In this document: in pieces, positions 25,744-33,123 of the stretch
Position numbering within the stretch: the stretch's first letter is position 1
How the letters are laid out: the number at the start of each line of letters is the position of its first letter
Source: Jatrophihabitans sp.
GTDB lineage: Bacteria; Actinomycetota; Actinomycetes; Mycobacteriales; Jatrophihabitantaceae
Length of the DNA: 48,434 nt
Assembly: GCA_025963285.1 (NCBI GenBank)
Contig: JAOPUX010000120.1
Span: forward strand, 1 to 48,434
Reading direction: 5' to 3'
Position numbers and translations under genes: made by a program
The notes under the pieces: model-generated
What the model saw: the letters and a program-made list of their open reading frames with translations, nothing else
Told to the model about the DNA's origin: nothing
Database searches by the model: none

Positions 25744-26019
25744 GTGGTGACGAAGGTGACCGAGCGCCGCGTCACCGTGATCACGCGCGCGGGCTGCCAT
25801 CTCTGCGAGGTGGCCGAGCAGACCCTGCAGCGGCTGCAGGCAGAGCTGGGATTCGGGCTCCGCAGCGTCGATGTCGATGCCGACCCGGTGCTGCAGGCCG
25901 AGTACTCCGACCGGGTGCCGGTGATCTTGATCGACGATCGTGAGCATGGCTACTGGCGGGTAGAGGAGAAGCGGTTCCGTGCCGCGCTGACCGGCCGTCG
26001 CTGGGGCTCCGTGCGCTGA
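25744..26019 (+). CDS. Glutaredoxin-like protein (DUF836 family)
   Basis: 91 residues from a GTG at 25744, immediately followed by a second GTG. The thioredoxin-fold start VTVITRAGCHLCEVAEQTL has a CHLC active site at about residues 18-21, and SDRVPVILIDD gives the cis-proline. It is the small glutaredoxin-like family represented by Rv0508, which precedes hemA in mycobacteria. In an organism that uses mycothiol it could be a mycothiol-dependent reductase, but that is inference. It precedes the Rex operon on the same strand. Confidence 0.88.
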   Translation: MVTKVTERRVTVITRAGCHLCEVAEQTLQRLQAELGFGLRSVDVDADPVLQAEYSDRVPVILIDDREHGYWRVEEKRFRAALTGRRWGSVR

Positions 26020-26047
26020 TAAGCCCTATAGCACGGGGCCTCGCGAT

Positions 26048-26077
26048 TTGGGAAAAGATTCACGAGCGGCGTAGCGT
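26048..26077 (+). promoter_or_regulatory. Rex operator overlapping the rex-hem promoter
   Basis: TTGGGAA-AAGA-TTCACGA (26048-26065) fits the Rex consensus TTGTGAA-N4-TTCACAA with one mismatch in each half. Its left half doubles as a -35 (TTGGGA), 18 bases before a -10 TAGCGT (26072-26077). Rex bound here would block the promoter. About 85 bases of leader lie between this -10 and the rex ATG, with no other feature I can name. Confidence 0.7.
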
Positions 26078-26168
26078 TCCCCGCGTTGCCACAGCTTCTA
26101 CCACACCGGTGGGGCGGCCCCCGTCGAGGGGCGTTCCGTCCACTTCACCGGTCCACAACGAGGTGTAG

Positions 26169-26846
26169 ATGACCGCCGACTGCCGGCCCAACGAGGCCCG
26201 CGTACCGGACGCGACTGTCGCCCGGTTGGCAACCTATCTGCGCGTTCTCGGGGTTCTCGGCGACGGCGCGGTCACCACCGTCTCCTCCGAGGAGCTCGCC
26301 GTGGCCGCGGGCGTCAACTCCGCCAAGCTGCGCAAGGACCTCTCCTACCTGGGCTCCTACGGGATCCGGGGCGTCGGCTACCACGTCGACACCCTCACCG
26401 AGGAGATCGCCCGCACCCTCGGCATCACCGTGCACCGCTCGGTGGCGCTGGTCGGGGTCGGAAACCTCGGCCAGGCGCTCGCTGGCTACGCCGGCTTCGC
26501 CACCCGTGGCTTCCGGATCGCCGCCCTCGTCGACGCCGACCCCGCCCGGATCGGGACGACGCTGCAGGGCCAGCCGGTGCGCGACATCGCCGAACTCGAG
26601 GCGATCGTGGCCGAGCACGGCATCACCATCGCCGTGCTGGCCACCCCCGCCGCGGTGTCGCAGGAGGTCTGCGACCGGCTGGTCGCCGCCGGCGTCACCA
26701 GCATCCTGAACTTCGCCCCGGTAGTGCTGACCGTCCCTGGGCACGTCGACCTGCGCAAGGTCGACCTGGCCGCCGAGCTGCAGATCCTCTCCTTCCACGA
26801 GACTCGCAAGGCCGCGGCCCAGCTGGCCGAGGTGGTGACCCGATGA
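26169..26846 (+). CDS. rex: Redox-sensing transcriptional repressor Rex
   Basis: 225 residues from ATG 26169. Rex senses the NADH/NAD+ ratio and represses respiratory and anaerobic genes when NADH is low. The N-terminal winged helix has VARLATYLRVLGVL and VAAGVNSAKLRKDLSYLGSY with the GIRGVGYHV wing. The Rossmann domain has VALVGVGNLGQALAGY (about residues 95-110), then AALVDADP. The C-terminal domain-swapped helix ends at EVVTR. The gene overlaps hemA in an ATGA, and a Rex-type site lies over its own promoter, so the rex-hemACD operon should be autoregulated, as in Streptomyces. Confidence 0.96.
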   Translation: MTADCRPNEARVPDATVARLATYLRVLGVLGDGAVTTVSSEELAVAAGVNSAKLRKDLSYLGSYGIRGVGYHVDTLTEEIARTLGITVHRSVALVGVGNLGQALAGYAGFATRGFRIAALVDADPARIGTTLQGQPVRDIAELEAIVAEHGITIAVLATPAAVSQEVCDRLVAAGVTSILNFAPVVLTVPGHVDLRKVDLAAELQILSFHETRKAAAQLAEVVTR

Positions 26847-28135
26847 GCGTCGTCGTCGTCGGCCTGTCGCACCGCACCGCCCCGGTCTCGATCCTCGAGC
26901 GGGCCGCCGTGCCGGCCGACGACCTGCGCAAGACCCTGGACGAGCTGCACCGCGCCGAGACGATCAGCGAGGTGCTGCTGCTCTCGACCTGCAACCGCAT
27001 CGAGGTCTACGCCGACGTCGCGCGATTCCACCCGGCTGTCGCCGAGATCACCACGGTGCTGGCCCGGCACGCCGGCCTCGAGGTAGGCGACCTCGCCGAC
27101 CACCTCTACGTCCACTTCGCCGAGGCGGCCGTCGAGCACCTCTTCGCCGTCGCCTCCGGGCTTGACTCGATGGTCGTCGGCGAGTCGCAGATCCTCGGCC
27201 AGCTGCGCAGCGCCTACGCCCTCGGCACCGAGGCCGGGTCGCTCGGCTCGGTGATGCACGAGCTCACCCAGACGGGCCTGCGGGTGGGCAAGCGGGTTCA
27301 CTCCGACACCGGTATCGACCAGGCCGGGGCGTCGGTGGTCTCGGTGGCCCTCGACCGGGCCGAGGCCGTGCTGGGTTCGCTTGCCGGCCGCCGCGCCCTG
27401 ATCGTGGGGGCCGGCTCGATGGGGGCACTGGCCGGTGCCACGTTGCGCCGCCGCGGCCTCACCGACATCGTCATCGCCAACCGCGGCATCGATCGGGCGC
27501 AGCGGCTGGCCGCCAATCTGAACGGCCGCGCGGTGCCGCTGGCCGGGATCGCCGCCGAGCTGGCCGACGCCGATGTGCTCGTCTCCTCCACCGGGGCCAC
27601 GGGCCTGGTGATCGAGGCCGACTCGGTGCCGCCCCGGGGCGGCCGACCGCTCGTCGTCCTCGACCTGGCGCTGCCCCGCGACGTCGACCCGAGCATCGCC
27701 GAACGCGGTGAGGTCACCTACGTCGACCTCGAGGCGCTCCGCAACGGCGGCGCGGCCGTCAGCGAGGCGGAGGTCCGCGCGGCCTCGGCGATCGTCACCG
27801 AGGAGCTGGGCAACTACCTCTCCGAGCAGCAGCAGCTCGCCGTCGCACCCACCGTCACGGCCCTTCGGGCCCGCGCCAACCAGGTGATCGACGCCGAGAT
27901 CGCCCGCCTCGACGGCCGCCTGCCCGAGCTCGACGACAAGGTGCGCCACGAGGTCGCCGACGCCGTTCGCCGGGCGGTGGAGAAGGTGCTGCACGCCCCC
28001 ACCGTCCGGGTGAAGGAGCTGGCCTCCATGCCCGGCGGTGACCAGTACGCCTCAGCCCTGCGCGAGCTCTTCGACCTTGATCCGGCCACCGTCGACTCGG
28101 TGGCCGCGGTCAAGCAGCCCGGTGGTGTCTCATGA
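26843..28135 (+). CDS. hemA: Glutamyl-tRNA reductase HemA
   Basis: 430 residues; the ATG overlaps the rex stop. It reduces Glu-tRNA to glutamate-1-semialdehyde with NADPH, the entry step of C5 heme synthesis. GLSHRTAPVSILER is the N-terminal signature. LLLSTCNRIEVYADV holds the catalytic Cys, GLDSMVVGESQILGQLRSAY the core motif, and VGAGSMGALAGATLRRRG the NADPH site. The C-terminal dimerisation helix is present, so the protein is full length. Its end overlaps hemC in an ATGA. Confidence 0.97.
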   Translation: MSVVVVGLSHRTAPVSILERAAVPADDLRKTLDELHRAETISEVLLLSTCNRIEVYADVARFHPAVAEITTVLARHAGLEVGDLADHLYVHFAEAAVEHLFAVASGLDSMVVGESQILGQLRSAYALGTEAGSLGSVMHELTQTGLRVGKRVHSDTGIDQAGASVVSVALDRAEAVLGSLAGRRALIVGAGSMGALAGATLRRRGLTDIVIANRGIDRAQRLAANLNGRAVPLAGIAAELADADVLVSSTGATGLVIEADSVPPRGGRPLVVLDLALPRDVDPSIAERGEVTYVDLEALRNGGAAVSEAEVRAASAIVTEELGNYLSEQQQLAVAPTVTALRARANQVIDAEIARLDGRLPELDDKVRHEVADAVRRAVEKVLHAPTVRVKELASMPGGDQYASALRELFDLDPATVDSVAAVKQPGGVS

Positions 28136-29070
28136 CCCGCACGCTGCGTATCGGCACCCGCGCAAGCCTGCTGGCCCGGACCCAGACGGATCTCATCGTC
28201 AAGGCGCTGACGGTCGAGGCCGGCGTGGCAGAGGTCGAGGTCGTCCACATCGTCACCGAGGGCGACACGTCGAACGCCGCGGTGGCACAGATGGGCAGCA
28301 CCGGCGTCTTCGTCACCGCGCTGCGCTCGGCGCTGCTCAACGACGAGATCGACATCGCGGTGCACTCGTTCAAGGATTTGCCGACCGCCGCCGCCGAGGG
28401 CATCGCGCTCGGTGCCGTGCCCGCTCGCGAGGACAGCCGGGATGCGCTGGTCGCGCGGGACGGGCTGACGCTCGGCGAGCTGCCGCCCGGCTCGCGGGTG
28501 GGCACCGGCTCGCCCCGCCGTGTAGCGCAGATCAACGCCCTCGGCCTCGGCGTGGAGATGGTCGCGCTACGCGGCAACGTCGACACCCGCCTCGCCAAGG
28601 TCACCTCCGGGGAGCTCGACGCCGTCGTGCTGGCCTACGCCGGGCTGCGCCGGATCGGCCGCGCGGACGTCGTCACCGAGGTACTCGACCCGATCCAGGT
28701 GCTGCCGGCCCCGGCCCAGGGCGCCCTTGCGATCGAGTGCCGCGCCTCGGACGCGGCGGTGCTGACCCTGCTTTCGGCGCTCGATCACGCCGACACCCGT
28801 GCCGCCGTCACCGCAGAGCGGGCCCTGCTCGGCGCGCTCGAAGGTGGCTGCTCAGCACCCGTAGGGGCGCTTGCCGAAGTTATCGACGGTGACGACGGAA
28901 CTGGAACCACAGAGGTGTTTCTTCGCGGTTCGGTGACCGCGGTCGACGGCAGTGCCGCCGTGCGACTCTCAGCCACCGGTCCGACCACAGATGCTGACGG
29001 GGTGGGCAGGCGGCTTGCTGCTGAGCTCCTCGCCGAAGGCGCAGATCAATTGATGGGGAGCTCGACATGA
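28132..29070 (+). CDS. hemC: Porphobilinogen deaminase HemC
   Basis: 312 residues; start and stop both overlap neighbours in ATGA. It polymerises four porphobilinogens into hydroxymethylbilane. The signatures are RIGTRASLLARTQT at the N-terminus, AVHSFKDLPT with the catalytic Asp region, VGTGSPRR for substrate binding, LRGNVDTRLAKV, and ALEGGCSAPVGAL with the Cys that binds the dipyrromethane cofactor. Confidence 0.97.
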   Translation: MTRTLRIGTRASLLARTQTDLIVKALTVEAGVAEVEVVHIVTEGDTSNAAVAQMGSTGVFVTALRSALLNDEIDIAVHSFKDLPTAAAEGIALGAVPAREDSRDALVARDGLTLGELPPGSRVGTGSPRRVAQINALGLGVEMVALRGNVDTRLAKVTSGELDAVVLAYAGLRRIGRADVVTEVLDPIQVLPAPAQGALAIECRASDAAVLTLLSALDHADTRAAVTAERALLGALEGGCSAPVGALAEVIDGDDGTGTTEVFLRGSVTAVDGSAAVRLSATGPTTDADGVGRRLAAELLAEGADQLMGSST

Positions 29071-30623
29071 CCCGCGCGCGCAAGGCCACAGGCCGCGTCA
29101 CTTTCGTTGGAGCCGGACCGGGTGACCCGGGCCTGCTCGCGGTCCACGGGGTGGAGGCACTGCGTGCCGCCGACCTGGTGATCGTCGACCCCGGGGTGAA
29201 CCCAGCCATCACCGAGCTCGCCGGTGGCGAGGTGCGGGGCACCGAGGCCACCGCGGCCGACACCGCCAAGCTGGTGCTCGCCGAGGCCCGCAACGGCCTC
29301 GAGGTCGTGCGCCTGGTGGCCGGCGACCCGTTCGCCGACCAGGCGGCGGTGAAGGAGGCCATGACCGTGGCCAAGTCCGCCGTCCCGTTGATCGTGGTGC
29401 CCGGCGTAGGCACCGGCCACGGCGCGGCGACCTACGCCGGCGTGCCCTACGGCCACATCCGCACCTCCGCCGACCTGACGGTGGCCGATGACGTCGACCT
29501 CGAGTCGCTCGCCTCGGCCCCCGGCACCCTCGTGCTGACGATGCCGGCCGCCGAGGTCGCCTCGGTCGGTGCGCAGCTCGTCTCCTACGGCCTCAAGCCC
29601 GACACCGCGGTGACCGTGAGCTGCGACGCCACCACCACCCGGCAGCAGACGGTCTCGGGCTCGCTCGGCGACCTCGAGCTCGTCGCCGTGGGGATGACGG
29701 GCACGCTCGTCGTCACCATCGGCAAGGCGGCGGCGCAGCGCGACAAGCTCTCCTGGTGGGAGTCGCGGCCGCTCTACGGCTGGAAGATCCTGGTGCCGCG
29801 GACCAAGGAGCAGGCCGGTGCCATGAGCGACCGCCTGCGCGGCTACGGCTCGGTGCCCATCGAGGTCCCGACCATCGCCGTCGAGCCGCCCCGCACGCCC
29901 ACCCAGATGGAGCGCGCGATCAAGGGCCTGGTCACCGGCCGCTACGAGTGGATCGTCTTCACCTCCACCAACGCGGTGCGCGCGGTGCGGGAGAAGTTCG
30001 AGGAGTACGGGCTGGATGCCCGGGCCTTCGCCGGCGTCAAGATCGCCTGCGTCGGGGAGGTGACGGCCGAGGCCGTACGTGCCTTCGGTATCAAGCCCGA
30101 GCTGCTGCCGACCGGCGACCAGTCCTCCGAGGGGCTGCTCGCCGACTTCCCGCCCTTCGACGACGTGCTCGACCCGATCAACCGGATCCTGCTGCCGCGC
30201 GCCGACATCGCCACCGAGACGCTCGCGGCCGGTCTGCGTGAGCTCGGTTGGGAGATCGACGACGTCACCGCCTACCGCACCGTGCGGGCCGCACCCCCGG
30301 CCGCCGAGATCCGCGACGCCATCAAGTCCGGTGGCTTCCAGGCCGTCTGCTTCACCTCGTCGTCCACGGTGCGCAACCTCGTCGGTATCGCCGGCAAGCC
30401 GCACTCGCGCACCGTCGTGGCCTGCATCGGCCCGCAGACGGCGGCGACGGCCCGCGAGTTCGGCCTGCGCGTGGACGTGCAGCCCGAGACGGCCACGGTC
30501 ACCGCGCTCGTCGACGCCCTGGCCGCGCACGCCACGGCCAAGGCGATCGAGGACCGCGAGAAGGCGGCCGCCGCCGCGGCGAAGAAGCTCGCCCGCTCCG
30601 GCTCCCGGCGCGCCACCCGCTAA
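29067..30623 (+). CDS. hemD: Fused uroporphyrinogen methyltransferase-like/uroporphyrinogen-III synthase
   Basis: 518 residues; ATGA overlap with hemC. The N-terminal half (about 1-245) has the SUMT/CobA fold: VTFVGAGPGDPGLLAVHG, then VLTMPAAEV and a late VAVGMTGTLVVTIG. The usual GGDPFVFGRGGEE loop is eroded to AGDPFADQAAVKEA, so methyltransferase activity is doubtful. The C-terminal half (about 250-490) is HemD: ILVPRTKEQAGAMSDRLRGY, WIVFTSTNAVRAV, VACIGPQTAATAREFGLRV. HemD closes hydroxymethylbilane into uroporphyrinogen III. The tail is a Lys/Ala-rich helix. The TAA stop lies in the first unit of a tandem repeat. Confidence 0.93.
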   Translation: MTRARKATGRVTFVGAGPGDPGLLAVHGVEALRAADLVIVDPGVNPAITELAGGEVRGTEATAADTAKLVLAEARNGLEVVRLVAGDPFADQAAVKEAMTVAKSAVPLIVVPGVGTGHGAATYAGVPYGHIRTSADLTVADDVDLESLASAPGTLVLTMPAAEVASVGAQLVSYGLKPDTAVTVSCDATTTRQQTVSGSLGDLELVAVGMTGTLVVTIGKAAAQRDKLSWWESRPLYGWKILVPRTKEQAGAMSDRLRGYGSVPIEVPTIAVEPPRTPTQMERAIKGLVTGRYEWIVFTSTNAVRAVREKFEEYGLDARAFAGVKIACVGEVTAEAVRAFGIKPELLPTGDQSSEGLLADFPPFDDVLDPINRILLPRADIATETLAAGLRELGWEIDDVTAYRTVRAAPPAAEIRDAIKSGGFQAVCFTSSSTVRNLVGIAGKPHSRTVVACIGPQTAATAREFGLRVDVQPETATVTALVDALAAHATAKAIEDREKAAAAAAKKLARSGSRRATR

Positions 30624-30698
30624 CCCGCACCCGCTAACCCACACCCGCTAACCCACACCCGCTAACCCGGACCCGCTAACCCGGACCCGCTAACCCGC
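30615..30698. repeat. Six tandem 14-bp repeats behind hemD
   Basis: Unit ACCCGCTAACCCGC with small changes at bases 12-14, at 30615, 30629, 30643, 30657, 30671 and 30685. The first unit contains the hemD stop codon. Because 14 is not a multiple of three, the TAA recurs in all frames. The minus strand reads GGG-N5-GGG-N3 repeatedly, a G-quadruplex pattern. Confidence 0.93.
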
Positions 30699-30701
30699 AC
30701 C

Positions 30702-30774
30702 CGCCGAGTGGCTAGTTCGGCGCCGAGTGGTGGCGTGTCGCCCAGCCACTCGCGTCCGAACAAGCCACTCGGCG
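30702..30774. repeat. Nested palindrome, CGCCGAGTGG family, copy 1
   Basis: Outer arms 30702-30720 and 30756-30774 (19 bases, one mismatch) enclose inner arms CGAGTGG (30724-30730) and CCACTCG (30746-30752). It lies between hemD and hemB, ends about 20 bases before the hemB -10, and can terminate the rex-hem operon. The same nested design and the 3' block CCACTCGGCGAGGTC recur at 44108-44180. Confidence 0.8.
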
Positions 30775-30795
30775 AGGTCGAAGTGTTCGCGCGCG

Positions 30796-30801
30796 TAATC
30801 T
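30796..30801 (+). promoter_or_regulatory. -10 element of hemB, leaderless
   Basis: TAATCT ends seven bases before the hemB GTG, so the transcript should begin at or next to the start codon. This separates hemB from the Rex-controlled operon upstream. Confidence 0.5.
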
Positions 30802-30808
30802 CGGGGCT

Positions 30809-31807
30809 GTGACATTGCCTGAACTGCCCGCCTACCCGGTGTCGCGGCCGCGGCGGCTGCGGCGAACTCCGGCGCTGCGCCGACTCGTGTCCGACGTGCA
30901 CGTGCGCCCGGCCGACCTCATCCTGCCGATGTTCGTCCGCGAGGGGATCGCCGAGCCGGCGCCCATCTCGTCGATGCCAGGCGTGGTGCAGCACACCCAG
31001 GAGTCGCTGGTGAAGGCCGCGGTCGAGGCGGTCGAGGCCGGGGTCGGCGGGCTGATGATCTTCGGCATCCCGACCGAGAAGGACGCCGTCGGCTCGGGCG
31101 CCGACGACCCCGACGGCGTGCTGAACGTCGGCCTGCGCCGGCTGCAGAGCGAGCTCGGTGACGACACCGTGCTGATGGCCGATCTCTGCCTCGACGAGTT
31201 CACCGACCACGGCCACTGCGGCGTCCTCGATGCGGCGGGTGCGGTCGACAACGATGCCACCCTGCGGCGGTACGCCTCGATGGCACTCGCGCAGGCGGAG
31301 GCGGGTGCCCACCTGCTCGGTACGAGCGGGATGATGGACGGCCAGGTGGCGGTGGTCCGGGCCGCGCTCGACGCCGCGGGGCACCTCGACACCGGCATCC
31401 TCGGCTACGCGCCGAAGTACGCCTCGGCCTTCTACGGCCCGTTCCGCGAGGCCGTGAACTCCTCTCTCGTCGGCGACCGGAAGAGCTACCAGCAGGACGC
31501 CTCCCGCTCGGTGGCCGACGCGCTGGCCGAGGTGGCCCTCGATGTCGCCGAGGGCGCGGACATCGTCATGGTGAAGCCGGCGCTGCCCTACCTCGACATC
31601 CTCCGGGCGGTGGCCGACGCCTCGCCGGTGCCGGTGGCGGCCTACCAGATCAGCGGTGAGTACGCGATGGTCGAGGCGGCGGCGGAGCGCGGCTGGCTGG
31701 AACGGGAGCGGGCGATCCTCGAGACGCTCACCTCGATCAAGCGGGCCGGCGCTTCGATGATCTTGACCTACTGGGCGGCCGAGTTCGCCCAGCTGTCGCT
31801 GCGTTGA
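30809..31807 (+). CDS. hemB: Porphobilinogen synthase (delta-aminolevulinate dehydratase) HemB
   Basis: 332 residues from GTG 30809. It condenses two 5-aminolevulinates into porphobilinogen. The two Schiff-base lysines are in GYAPKYASAFYGPFREA and IVMVKPALPYLDIL. The metal region reads DLCLDEFTDHGHCG, with Cys, Asp and Cys where zinc enzymes have three Cys and magnesium-type enzymes have none. ISGEYAMVEAAAERGW and SIKRAGASMILTYWA are the C-terminal signatures. Own promoter; the next gene starts within its stop (TTGA). Confidence 0.96.
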   Translation: MTLPELPAYPVSRPRRLRRTPALRRLVSDVHVRPADLILPMFVREGIAEPAPISSMPGVVQHTQESLVKAAVEAVEAGVGGLMIFGIPTEKDAVGSGADDPDGVLNVGLRRLQSELGDDTVLMADLCLDEFTDHGHCGVLDAAGAVDNDATLRRYASMALAQAEAGAHLLGTSGMMDGQVAVVRAALDAAGHLDTGILGYAPKYASAFYGPFREAVNSSLVGDRKSYQQDASRSVADALAEVALDVAEGADIVMVKPALPYLDILRAVADASPVPVAAYQISGEYAMVEAAAERGWLERERAILETLTSIKRAGASMILTYWAAEFAQLSLR

Positions 31808-32739
31808 CCCCACCGCCGGGTGCGACGCGCTACGTCGAGGCGGGGCGCACCTACGTCACCACGCTCGTGCTCTTCCTCGTGCTCCTGGCCGGCTTCGTCG
31901 TCGACCTCGTCATCGGCGGTGGGGTGTCGCACCTGCTGGCCTGGGTCATCGCGATCGTCATCGTGGTGGGTACCGAGGCGCTGACGGTCTACGCAGCACG
32001 GACGATGCGCTCGATCACGGTCACCGACACCGCCATCCGGGTGGGTGAGGAGTCGCTGCTGCTCGCCGACATCACCACCGCCGGCCCGGTCGGCGACTCC
32101 GAGGACCGCATCCTGGGCCGTCGCTACGCCACCGCCTTGCCCCGCGGCAGCGAGGGCATCGCGGTGCAGCTGCGCGACGGCACCGGCGTCATCGTGGCCA
32201 CCCGCAAGCCTGCCGAGCTGCTCACCGCCCTCGTCGGCCCGGACGCCGCCCCGGCCAGGCTGGAGATCCGGGAGGCCGCGACCGAGGACCTGTCCGGCCT
32301 GGAGGAGATCGCCGAGCGCGCCGACTCGCTCTTCCGGGTGGCCGGGCACGAGCTTCCGGTGATCGTCGAGTCCGACGAGCGGCTCCCCGCCGAGGTGATC
32401 TTCGTGGTGGGGCGTCCGCCGGTGGGCTTCGCCGAGGTCGCGCAGGTCGACGGCACGGCCTATCTCGCCGAGCTGGCCGTGATCCCCGGGCAGATGCGGC
32501 ACGGCTACGGCACCGGCCTGGTCGAGCAGGCCTGCAGCTGGGCCGCGGCGCGGGGCTACCCGGCGCTGACGCTGACGACCTACGCCGACATCGCCTGGAA
32601 TGCGCCCTTCTACCGCAGGCTGGGCTTCGTCGAGGTCACCGATCCCACACCCGGGCTCCTGGCCGTCCGGGCCCGGGAGACGCGCGTGGGGCTGGACGCG
32701 GTGGGGCCGCGCATCGTCATGCGCCGCGCGCTGGCCTGA
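31804..32739 (+). CDS. Membrane domain (DUF3093-like) fused to a GNAT acetyltransferase domain
   Basis: 311 residues from a TTG that overlaps the hemB stop. Two transmembrane helices (about residues 17-38 and 42-63) lead into a small beta-rich domain (SITVTDTAIRVGEESLLLAD... and IVATRKPAELLTALVG) that recalls DUF3093/bacterial PH-like proteins. From about residue 158 a complete GNAT domain follows: LEIREAATEDLSGLEEIAER, VGFAEVAQVDG, LAELAVIPGQMRHGYGTGLV with the acetyl-CoA loop, and NAPFYRRLGFVEV. In mycobacteria a membrane protein (Rv0513) sits here without, as I recall, the GNAT part. Function unknown. Confidence 0.82.
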   Translation: MTPPPGATRYVEAGRTYVTTLVLFLVLLAGFVVDLVIGGGVSHLLAWVIAIVIVVGTEALTVYAARTMRSITVTDTAIRVGEESLLLADITTAGPVGDSEDRILGRRYATALPRGSEGIAVQLRDGTGVIVATRKPAELLTALVGPDAAPARLEIREAATEDLSGLEEIAERADSLFRVAGHELPVIVESDERLPAEVIFVVGRPPVGFAEVAQVDGTAYLAELAVIPGQMRHGYGTGLVEQACSWAAARGYPALTLTTYADIAWNAPFYRRLGFVEVTDPTPGLLAVRARETRVGLDAVGPRIVMRRALA

Positions 32740-32754
32740 CGGCTGCGCTGAGGC

Positions 32755-33060
32755 TCAGTCGCGGGCCATCACGACCAGCCACGGCGAGACGCGGACGGTG
32801 AGCACCCCGCGGGCCACGGCCAGGTCGTCCACGGTGGCCAGCCGCTTGGCCTCCTCGAGCGAGTCGACTTCGAGCAGCGTCATGCCGTGGCCGTTCGAGG
32901 CGGGCATCGGGCCGGCCGCAACGAGCTCGCCGGCCGCCGCGCGGCGCTGCAGGAAGGCGTAGTGCTCCACCATCCCGGGGTGGTCGGCGACCGAGGTGCC
33001 CTCTGGGACGGCGGGCCCGGGGGAGTGCAGCAGGATGTACATGGTGGTCGGCTCGCTCAT
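32755..33060 (-). CDS. YciI-family protein
   Basis: 101 residues from ATG 33060. Small ferredoxin-like alpha/beta fold of the YCII family: [50 protein letters not shown], and [20 protein letters not shown]. The His in DHPGMVEHY and the Asp that follows strand 4 are the usual conserved residues. YciI proteins are suspected enzymes or chaperone-like subunits, and no substrate can be inferred. It ends 15 bases from the convergent GNAT-fusion gene and is divergent from hemL. Confidence 0.87.
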   Translation of the reverse strand: MSEPTTMYILLHSPGPAVPEGTSVADHPGMVEHYAFLQRRAAAGELVAAGPMPASNGHGMTLLEVDSLEEAKRLATVDDLAVARGVLTVRVSPWLVVMARD

Positions 33061-33123
33061 GCCACCAGCCTGGCACGTCTCCTCGGGCCGGGGCGCCTAA
33101 CACGACGATGGGAGACTGGACGC

